Origin: JANSXG01 sp965652425
GTDB lineage: Bacteria > Planctomycetota > Phycisphaerae > Phycisphaerales > UBA1924
Length of the DNA: 12,244 nt
Assembly: GCA_965652425.1 (NCBI GenBank)
Contig: CBFGVX010000087.1
Coordinates: 1 to 12,244, forward strand
Direction: 5' to 3'
This document shows, piece by piece, positions 1-6,196 of this stretch (positions within the stretch are counted from its first letter, which is position 1; the number at the start of each line of letters is the position of its first letter). The position numbers were made by a program, and so were the translations under genes. The notes below the pieces were generated by a model. The model was not told where the DNA came from. It ran no database searches and worked only from the letters and a program-made list of their open reading frames with translations.

Positions 1-1
1 G

Positions 2-556
2 AAGCTCGCCCCCAACCCCGCCCTCCCCGAAGCCGAACGCGAGCTCGACCTGCTCCTCCGCCTCTGGGCCGACACCCGGCGCACCATCCCCGACATCGCC
101 GCGGCTCTCCACCGCTCCATGCCCTCCCTCATGGCCCTGCTCCAGCGCCCCGACATCCGCGCACTGATCGATGAGCTCTCCGAACTGCTCGACCTCCGCG
201 CCCGCCAGGCCGCCCTCTCCAAGGTCCCCCGCGCCCTCGACACGCTCGAAGCCGTCCTCACCGAGGCCGCCGAAGAAACCGAGCCAGAACCCGGCTCCGA
301 GGAGGACACCCCCGAAGCACTCAAAGCCCGCCAGCGCGCTTCCCATCGGCGCAACCAGCGCCGACTCGCCGCGAACGCCATCCTCAACCACCTGCGCACA
401 CTGAAATACGGCATCCGGGTGGCACCGGTCTCCGACCGGTGCACGGACCGTTCACACATCCTTGAATCGCACACTTCTCAGCCAGACACCGGTCAGAGAC
501 CGGTGCCACCAAAGACACCCTCATCCGAGCAATCGCCGCAGCGCCTCGCCGGGTGA
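2..556 (+). CDS. Unrecognised protein with HTH-like segment, 5'-truncated by the window edge
   Basis: The reading frame is open from base 2, so the gene starts outside the window; an internal ATG at 119 is unlikely to be the start. The visible part begins with a Leu/Arg-rich helix and then a stretch of the form R-x-I-x-x-I-A-x-x-L-x-x-S, which looks like a helix-turn-helix. Next come helical segments (DLRARQAALSKVPRALDTLEAVL), an acidic Glu/Pro-rich linker, and a basic helix ending near LAANAILNHLRTL. This resembles the small DNA-binding HTH proteins seen next to phage or transposon genes, but I cannot name a family and no phage gene is visible here. From base 419 the frame runs into the paired-hairpin repeat at 418-510, so roughly the last 45 residues are repeat-encoded and low in plausibility as a domain. 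The stop lies inside the 3' end of trpC, which is on the other strand (36-bp overlap). The natural C-terminus was probably near residue position 415. Confidence 0.6.
   Translation, partial: KLAPNPALPEAERELDLLLRLWADTRRTIPDIAAALHRSMPSLMALLQRPDIRALIDELSELLDLRARQAALSKVPRALDTLEAVLTEAAEETEPEPGSEEDTPEALKARQRASHRRNQRRLAANAILNHLRTLKYGIRVAPVSDRCTDRSHILESHTSQPDTGQRPVPPKTPSSEQSPQRLAG
418..510. repeat. REPIN-like paired-hairpin element A
   Basis: Two near-identical hairpins face each other. The left one is GTGG (419-422) followed by CACCGGTC / loop TCC / GACCGGTG (423-441). The right one, read on the minus strand, is GTGG followed by CACCGGTC / loop TCT / GACCGGTG (509-487). One more flanking base matches at each end (GGTGG at 418-422 and CCACC at 506-510). 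The 45 bases between are not obviously structured. A short GTGG-type foot plus an imperfect palindrome, present as an inverted pair, is the layout of REP/REPIN elements mobilised by REP-associated tyrosine transposases (RAYTs). No RAYT gene is in the window. The element begins 8 bp or more past the trpC stop and may also terminate trpC transcription. Confidence 0.7.
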
Positions 557-1357
557 CTCCGTCCGCATCAGCGACTCGCCCACCAGCGCAATATGCACCC
601 CCGCCTCGTGCAGCTTCTTCAGATGCCGCGGCTCGGAAATCCCCGATTCCGACACCAGGACCGAAGTGTCCTCGATCATGTCCACCATCCGCAGCGTGTG
701 CGCCACATCCGTGGTCATCGTCTCGAGGTCCCGGTTGTTGATCCCCAGCAGCGTGTAGCTCGGCTTCGGAAAACCCACATGGGGCAGCACGCGGAACAGG
801 TTGTCGCTCGAGTGCACCTCCAGCAGCACCGTCAGTTGCAGCTCGTGCGCGAGGATCATCAGGTCCAGCAGTTCCGACTCGCGCAGGCATTCAGCGATCA
901 GCAGAATCGCGTCCGCCCCCGCCGCCCGGCTCTGCCACACCTGGTACGGATCGATGATGAAGTCCTTGCGCAGCACCGGGATCGGCACCTCATCGCGGAT
1001 CCGGTCGATGTACTCCAGCTTGCCCGCGAAGAACCGCTCATCGGTCAGGCACGAGATCGCCGCCGCACCCGCCTCCTGATATTGTCGAGCGATGGCAACC
1101 GGGTCGAAATCCTCATCCCGCGCGTACTCCGGTCGGATCCACCCCGCCGACGGGCTCTTGCGCTTCACCTCCGCGATGATCGCCGGCCTCGCCCGCTTCT
1201 CGCTCCGCGTCACCGCGGCGAAGAGGTTCCTCGGCCTGCCCCGCTCCCCCGCCCGTTCCTTCACCGCCTCCAGCGGCTCGGCCTGCTTGAGCAGCCGAAC
1301 CTCCTCCAGCTTGTGGTCGACGATCTGGCGCAGGGCATTGGGAACGGATCGGGCCAT
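521..1357 (-). CDS. trpC: Indole-3-glycerol phosphate synthase
   Basis: TrpC closes CdRP to indole-3-glycerol phosphate, the fourth step from chorismate to tryptophan, in the cytosol. From the ATG at 1357 the protein is 278 residues, a normal length for a monofunctional enzyme of TIM-barrel fold. Family hallmarks are all visible: E63-x-K65 with K67-S-P-S (catalytic Lys region), K131-D-F (the general acid lysine), E180 in LLEVHS, N208-x after GIN with R209, and the E237-S238-G phosphate-site motif. The stretch PHVGFPKPSYT (about 192-202) before GINNRD is slightly longer than usual. An alternative ATG at 1369 would add four residues; longer extensions are Arg/Ser/Gly-rich and read as the shadow of the divergent gene. 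No strong Shine-Dalgarno is seen. No other trp biosynthetic gene is adjacent, so this is an orphan trpC. Its 3' end overlaps the convergent upstream gene. Confidence 0.95.
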   Translation of the reverse strand: MARSVPNALRQIVDHKLEEVRLLKQAEPLEAVKERAGERGRPRNLFAAVTRSEKRARPAIIAEVKRKSPSAGWIRPEYARDEDFDPVAIARQYQEAGAAAISCLTDERFFAGKLEYIDRIRDEVPIPVLRKDFIIDPYQVWQSRAAGADAILLIAECLRESELLDLMILAHELQLTVLLEVHSSDNLFRVLPHVGFPKPSYTLLGINNRDLETMTTDVAHTLRMVDMIEDTSVLVSESGISEPRHLKKLHEAGVHIALVGESLMRTESPGEALRRLLG

Positions 1358-1388
1358 AACGGTCTTCATCGGCGGATTCGCCGCTGGA

Positions 1389-2408
1389 ATGGTGCTTTTC
1401 GCCGGTTCGCAGGCCGCGGCCGCACAGCCGCCCGCCCCCATCCCGGCCCTCGAACAGGACGGTGTTGTAGGACCGCCGCCCAACCCTGTCGAGCCGATCG
1501 CGCTGCCCGACCTCCTCGGCCTGGCCTTCTTCATCGTCCTCACCGGCGCGGTCATCTGGGCCGTGAAACGCTTCGACCTGCTGCGCCGCCGCTCCACCGC
1601 CCACGACCGCTACGACGCCATCGCCCAGGCCGTCCAGCCGCCCGGTTCCACGATGCCCCGCAACATCGGGCTGATGCTGGTCATGGGCGCGATGGCGCTC
1701 TGGTTCCTCTCCAGCATCGCCGCCTCGCTCCCAGCGCTCTCGGTCGGTCCCGACGATCCGGACCCCGACCCGATCACCATGGCCGCGCTCGCCATCGGCA
1801 GCATGTCCGCCATCGCCGTCCTCGCCGTCGCCATCGCGTGGACCGCATGGCACCCGCTCGGGCGCGTGCTCGGCATGCCGACCTCCGTCCGCTCGCTCAT
1901 CGCCGATCTCAAGCTCGGCGCGCTCGCGACCGTCCTCGCCATGCCCCCGGTCCTGCTCGTCGCCGTGAGCGTCGCCCTCATCCTCGCGCTGCTCGCTCAG
2001 GCGGGCGTGATCAACCCCCCCGACCCGCTCGCCCACGACCTGCTGCGCGACCTCTTCAGCGCGCCCCGCACCGGCGCGTGGTGGGCGGTCATCGCGATCG
2101 TGATCCTCGCCGTCCCCATCGCCGAGGAACTGATCTACCGCGGCCTGCTGCAGACCGGCTTCCGCGCCGCCGCGGGAACCGGTCCGACGCGCCGCACCGG
2201 CCAGCTCGACTGGTTCGCCCTCGCCCTCACCGCCGGGCTGTTCACCATCGTCCACCTGCCCGTCGTCAGCGCCCACTCCATGCCGATCCTCCTGGCCCTC
2301 GCGCTGATCATGGGCCTGGCCTACGAACGAACCGGGCGCATCACCGTCCCGATCATGATCCACACCGGCTTCAACGGGCTCAACATCCTGTTCTCGCAGT
2401 TCGCCTGA
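1389..2408 (+). CDS. CPBP-family intramembrane glutamic protease (Abi/CAAX-prenyl-protease-like)
   Basis: This is a polytopic membrane protein of 339 residues from the ATG at 1389. The three signature motifs of the CPBP (Pfam Abi, Rce1-like) family are present in order: E246-E247-x-x-x-R251, F285-x-x-x-H289 and H325-x-x-x-N329. These are the catalytic Glu pair and the histidine and asparagine that complete the active site in Rce1-type proteases. Hydrophobic segments lie near 40-60, 92-115, 130-152, 178-204, 231-246, 275-290 and 298-312. Substrates of bacterial members are mostly unknown, so no specific role is assigned. The start is uncertain. A TTG at 1338 would add 17 residues and give a classic signal peptide (MGTDR, then a hydrophobic stretch to AAAAQ), whereas the ATG start leaves only a short hydrophobic core. 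The TTG would overlap the first codons of divergent trpC. The gene ends before a bidirectional hairpin. Confidence 0.9.
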   Translation: MVLFAGSQAAAAQPPAPIPALEQDGVVGPPPNPVEPIALPDLLGLAFFIVLTGAVIWAVKRFDLLRRRSTAHDRYDAIAQAVQPPGSTMPRNIGLMLVMGAMALWFLSSIAASLPALSVGPDDPDPDPITMAALAIGSMSAIAVLAVAIAWTAWHPLGRVLGMPTSVRSLIADLKLGALATVLAMPPVLLVAVSVALILALLAQAGVINPPDPLAHDLLRDLFSAPRTGAWWAVIAIVILAVPIAEELIYRGLLQTGFRAAAGTGPTRRTGQLDWFALALTAGLFTIVHLPVVSAHSMPILLALALIMGLAYERTGRITVPIMIHTGFNGLNILFSQFA

Positions 2409-2420
2409 CAGCGCAAACAA

Positions 2421-2450
2421 GCGGGCCCACGCAGGAGTGCGTGGACCCGC
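2421..2450 (-). terminator. Hairpin terminator between two convergent genes
   Basis: The arms at 2421-2433 and 2438-2450 form a 13-bp stem with one mismatch and a GGAG loop. On the minus strand the stem is followed by TTGTTTG, a modest U-rich tail, so it best serves the DUF892 gene ending at 2495. On the plus strand the following bases are not U-rich, but the hairpin lies just 12 bases past the CPBP stop and may act in both directions. Confidence 0.7.
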
Positions 2451-2494
2451 CGGAGAAAACCAAGACTGTGGAAAGCACCGCTGACCGATCGGAG

Positions 2495-2998
2495 TCAGCG
2501 TGCGCCCACCGCCTCGGCTTTCGGGTTCAGGGATTTCGCGAGCTTCATCAGTTTCTTGTCCGCCGCGCCCTCCTCTTCGATGATCTCATCGAAGACCTTG
2601 GCCGCTTCGGTGTAGCCCAGCGTCTTCGCCCACGAGCGCAGCGTGCCGTACGAGGCGATCTCGTAGTGCTCGGCCTTCTGCGCCGAGGTGATCAGCGCCG
2701 CATCGCGCACCGCCGGCTCGGCGTCTTCCTTCATCAGCTTCTCGCCCTCCTCGATGATGCCGGCGATCCCCTGACACTTCTCGCGCCCCTTGGTGGAATC
2801 GAACGATTCGAGAAGGTCCACCACCTTGGTGTAGTGCTGCTCGGTTTCCTTGAGGTGATCCTCGAACGCCTGGCGCAGTTCGCTGTTCTCCGCCGCCTTG
2901 GCCATCTTCGGCAGCGCGCTCGTCAACTGTTTCTCCGCGCTGGCCACATCCTTGAGTTCGTGAATGAACAGATCGTGCAGTTCCTTGAATTTCGGCAT
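2495..2998 (-). CDS. DUF892 / YciE-YciF-type ferritin-like stress protein
   Basis: The product is a 167-residue four-helix-bundle protein of the DUF892 (YciE/YciF) ferritin-like family, usually soluble and linked to general stress responses, with a di-iron site in structurally studied members. The N-terminal signature LHDLFIHELKDVASAEKQL is typical, with candidate metal ligands E14 and E22. H48 in FEDHLKETEQH and a later A-E-H-Y motif supply further acidic and histidine residues. The C-terminal half has the usual second helix pair (YGTLRSWAKTLGYTEAAKVFDEIIEEE). The ATG at 2998 is preceded by a strong GGAGG about 6 bases upstream, which settles the start; the in-frame extension to 3244 has no family similarity. 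It is convergent with the CPBP gene and divergent from the DUF1801 gene. No clear sigma-70 promoter was found in the 230-bp divergent gap. The exact biochemical function of the family remains unsettled. Confidence 0.93.
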   Translation of the reverse strand: MPKFKELHDLFIHELKDVASAEKQLTSALPKMAKAAENSELRQAFEDHLKETEQHYTKVVDLLESFDSTKGREKCQGIAGIIEEGEKLMKEDAEPAVRDAALITSAQKAEHYEIASYGTLRSWAKTLGYTEAAKVFDEIIEEEGAADKKLMKLAKSLNPKAEAVGAR

Positions 2999-3215
2999 GG
3001 TGTACCTCCACCGTTGTTGAAGCAGCGGTCGCGCGGGCCCGGCACGCGCCGAATCCCGGCAAACACCCACACCATGACGCGGCTCACTGTTCGCACCGTG
3101 AATCGCGGGTGATGAAACGCTCATACTCAAACTTTTGCACACCCCGTTCGGGTGAACGCCCGCGCGCAGCACGGACCGATCCACGCGTCGTATCCTGACA
3201 CCGCAATCGCATCTC

Positions 3216-3220
3216 AGGAG
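3216..3220 (+). promoter_or_regulatory. Shine-Dalgarno AGGAG deciding the DUF1801 start
   Basis: AGGAG lies 7 bases before the ATG at 3228, one of the few clear ribosome binding sites in this window. A weak -10-like TATCCT lies at 3191-3196, but no matching -35 was seen. The 3104-3227 stretch otherwise holds only a small CGTTC/GAACG inverted repeat near 3148-3161. Confidence 0.7.
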
Positions 3221-3227
3221 CCCCGCC

Positions 3228-3617
3228 ATGCACCCCGACACCATCGCCTACAACGACCGGCAGACCCCAGAAGACAAAGCCATCTGCGACCTGCTCGCGA
3301 AGGAGATCGACCGCCACCTGCCCGAGGCCGAGAACAAGGTCTGGCACGCCCACCCCGTCTGGTTCCTCGACGGCAACCCCGTCGCCGGGTACAGCAAACT
3401 CAAGGGCTGCATCCGCCTGCTCTTCTGGAGCGGCCAGAGCTTCGACGAGGACGGCCTCAAGCCCGAAGGCACCTTCAAGGCCGCCGAAGCCCGCTACACC
3501 AGCATCGATCAGGTCAACACCAAGGACCTGAAGCGCTGGCTGGGCAAGGCGCGAGACATCCAGTGGGACTACAAGAACATCGTGAAGCGAAAGGGGAAGC
3601 TCGAGCGGCTCAAGTGA
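3228..3617 (+). CDS. DUF1801 domain-containing protein (YdhG-like)
   Basis: The product is a small soluble protein of 129 residues matching the DUF1801 fold (YdhG/YjbR-neighbour type): an N-terminal helix region, then W-H-A-H-P-V-W-F with the following G-Y-x-K-x-K-G-C-I-R-L-L-F-W strand pair, then a basic C-terminal tail ending KRKGKLERLK. The characteristic pattern of a Trp-rich segment followed by a G-Y-S core is clear; the family has no established function. The start at 3228 is fixed by AGGAG 7 bases upstream. Its neighbour on the opposite strand is a stress-type ferritin-like gene, sharing the intergenic region, so co-regulation is possible but only inferred. A repeat element begins 24 bases after its stop and may act as its transcription end. 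Confidence 0.88.
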   Translation: MHPDTIAYNDRQTPEDKAICDLLAKEIDRHLPEAENKVWHAHPVWFLDGNPVAGYSKLKGCIRLLFWSGQSFDEDGLKPEGTFKAAEARYTSIDQVNTKDLKRWLGKARDIQWDYKNIVKRKGKLERLK

Positions 3618-3640
3618 AGGTCCGGTTACCGCCGCGCAGA

Positions 3641-3715
3641 GTGTGGCATGCTCAAACTCGTTTGAGCATGCTCGGCTTTCGGCCCATGCTCAAGCAGAGC
3701 TTGAGCATGCCACAC
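3641..3715. repeat. REPIN-like paired-hairpin element B
   Basis: Two inverted hairpins are bounded by GTGTGG (3641-3646) and CCACAC (3710-3715). The left stem is a perfect 12-bp pairing (3646-3657 with 3660-3671, loop TC). The right stem pairs 3685-3695 with 3699-3709 around loop AGA. On the minus strand the right copy reads GTGG, CATGCTCAAGC, TCT, GCTTGAGCATG. The left reads GTGG, CATGCTCAAAC, TC, GTTTGAGCATG. The one stem difference is an A-T pair replaced by a G-C pair, so pairing is kept. The layout and the GTGG foot match element A at 418-510, but the stem sequence is unrelated. It sits between the DUF1801 stop and trpS. Confidence 0.75.
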
Positions 3716-3722
3716 CGCGGAA

Positions 3723-3750
3723 CACGGGTTGCCCTTCGGGTCAACCCGTG
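3723..3750. repeat. Solitary hairpin upstream of trpS
   Basis: CACGGGTTG (3723-3731) pairs with CAACCCGTG (3742-3750), with an inner CCC/GGG pairing around TTC, and is followed by GCAC. There is no U-tract, so it is not a standard intrinsic terminator. It sits 8 bases after element B and about 64 bases before the trpS start. It may be a single REP-like unit or a fragment of another repeat family; I see only one copy. Confidence 0.55.
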
Positions 3751-3813
3751 GCACCCCGGATCGCGGACGCTTCTCCCTGTCAGAACCCGCCCGAACCGGC
3801 TACCTTTCCCCCA

Positions 3814-4902
<1,089 letters not shown>

Positions 4903-4905
4903 CCG

Positions 4906-5988
4906 ATGGGCGCAGCCGAGGACCAACTCGTCGCGGCGGAGATCCGGCCCGGCGTGGTGTGGATCCGCCCCGGGCGCCGGCTCTACACCGTGACGGACAT
5001 CGTCGCCGGCGTGATCCTTCTGGCGATGCTGGAACTGCTGCTGGGCTACTGGATCGTCACGATGACCTCGTCGCGCGTGTGGGGGCTGGCGGCGATGGGC
5101 GTGCTGCTGCTGGTGATCCTGCTGAGCGCGCGATTCGCGATGGACCGGAACATCAAGCTGACTCGGCGCAAGCTGCAGGAAGCGCGGATGATCGTCGCGC
5201 GGGCTATCGAGGGTGATCCGGAGGTCAACGACGCGATGCTCTGCAGCGCGATCTTCGCGCGTCGGCGGGCGCACGCGCTGGACGCGAGCACGGTGCGCAT
5301 GAGCGATCTCGAAAAGCTGGAGCACCGGCTGAGCCGCCGCCTGCCCCGGGTGTGGCTGGTGGCCGATGAGCCGGTGGAGATCGAGGCGGGGTTTGTGCCG
5401 GGCCCGGAGGAGGCGGAGGACTCGCTGGCCTCGCGCCGGCGCGGGCTGCCGATGTACCGGCAGGGCGAGCAGATCTGGCCGAGTTCGCCGGTCGTGCCGG
5501 TGGCCGATCAGGCAGGGTTGTCGTCGGTGGTGCTGTGGATCGCGGGGCTACTGTCGGTGATGGTGCTCGCGCTGACGGGGGCCAGCCCGGGGACGCTGCT
5601 GCTGACGATCGTGGGGTTCATCGTGGTCGGGCTGGTGTGGCTGGCGCGGACGAACCCGGCGGGGTACGCGCTGGCGATCACGCCGACGACGGCGCGGATC
5701 GCCAAGCGGCTGGTGGGCAGCCGGCTCGGGCGTTCGCGTGAACTCTGCCCCGAGGACACGCTGGTGATCATTCGTCAGGCGGTACTGCCGGGGCTCGGCG
5801 CAGAGCGCGGGGGCGGGCCGGCGCTGGTGTGGCGGTTCGTGCCCGATACGCCCCATCGCGGATCCGCCGCGGCGATCGAGATCCCCCGCTTCGACCCCGA
5901 GCACAGCCCGTGGTGGTGGGCAGCGGATCAGTCGTGGGTGGAGGAGCAGGACCGAGAACTGCTGCTTCCTGACCGGGAATCCCTGTGA
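4906..5988 (+). CDS. Four-segment membrane protein of unknown family, downstream of trpS
   Basis: I do not recognise this 360-residue protein. It has two hydrophobic hairpins, about residues 31-53 plus 58-78 and 206-223 plus 227-246. They are separated by a roughly 125-residue soluble region rich in Arg and Glu (LTRRKLQEARMIVARAIEGD...). A soluble tail of about 110 residues follows, with a Trp-rich end (SPWWWAADQSW). The tail begins with YALAITPTTARIAKR, which reads like a PH-like (bPH2/YdbT-type) beta strand, and ends in LVWRFVPD and IEIPRF strands; a bacterial PH-like domain is therefore possible but unproven. The ATG at 4906 is 3 bases after the trpS stop, so the two are probably co-transcribed and perhaps translationally coupled. 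No transcription terminator is seen after its stop before the tRNA promoter. Membrane topology and function are open. Confidence 0.8.
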   Translation: MGAAEDQLVAAEIRPGVVWIRPGRRLYTVTDIVAGVILLAMLELLLGYWIVTMTSSRVWGLAAMGVLLLVILLSARFAMDRNIKLTRRKLQEARMIVARAIEGDPEVNDAMLCSAIFARRRAHALDASTVRMSDLEKLEHRLSRRLPRVWLVADEPVEIEAGFVPGPEEAEDSLASRRRGLPMYRQGEQIWPSSPVVPVADQAGLSSVVLWIAGLLSVMVLALTGASPGTLLLTIVGFIVVGLVWLARTNPAGYALAITPTTARIAKRLVGSRLGRSRELCPEDTLVIIRQAVLPGLGAERGGGPALVWRFVPDTPHRGSAAAIEIPRFDPEHSPWWWAADQSWVEEQDRELLLPDRESL

Positions 5989-6000
5989 TCCGGAGCCCTG

Positions 6001-6029
6001 CTGACACGGGGGCGGAGTGTCGGTATACT
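6001..6029 (+). promoter_or_regulatory. Sigma-70-type promoter of tRNA-Ile
   Basis: A -35 box CTGACA (6001-6006; five of six bases match TTGACA) and a -10 box TATACT (6024-6029; five of six match TATAAT) are separated by exactly 17 bases. Transcription would start near 6036, about 17 bases before the mature tRNA. This is by far the best consensus promoter in the window. It starts 13 bases after the stop of the preceding membrane-protein gene. Confidence 0.85.
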
Positions 6030-6052
6030 GCCGGGCCGCGGTTTGCCGCCGA

Positions 6053-6126
<74 letters not shown>

Positions 6127-6141
6127 CTGATTTCCCGACTG

Positions 6142-6172
6142 CCGCCCGCCTTTGCGGGCGGTTTGTGTTTTT
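6142..6172 (+). terminator. Intrinsic terminator of tRNA-Ile
   Basis: CCGCCCGC (6142-6149) pairs perfectly with GCGGGCGG (6154-6161) around loop CTTT, followed by TTTGTGTTTTT. It is a textbook rho-independent terminator for the tRNA. The hybrid-kinase gene on the opposite strand stops 25 bases further on and may use the same hairpin, although no U-tract follows it in that direction. Confidence 0.93.
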
Positions 6173-6196
6173 GGTGCGAGGCAGGAGGGTCGCGGC

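Noticed and set aside
418..510. CRISPR array or attachment site
   Set aside because: There are only two inverted copies and no regularly spaced direct repeats or spacers; no integrase is nearby.
593..3112. An 839-codon open frame on the plus strand
   Set aside because: It lies across trpC, the CPBP gene and the DUF892 gene, is extremely Arg/Pro/His-rich, and matches no fold; it is a high-GC antisense or out-of-frame shadow.
3618..3813. T-box or trp attenuator before trpS
   Set aside because: I find no T-box sequence, no leader peptide with Trp codons and no terminator U-tract; the hairpins are explained better as repeats.
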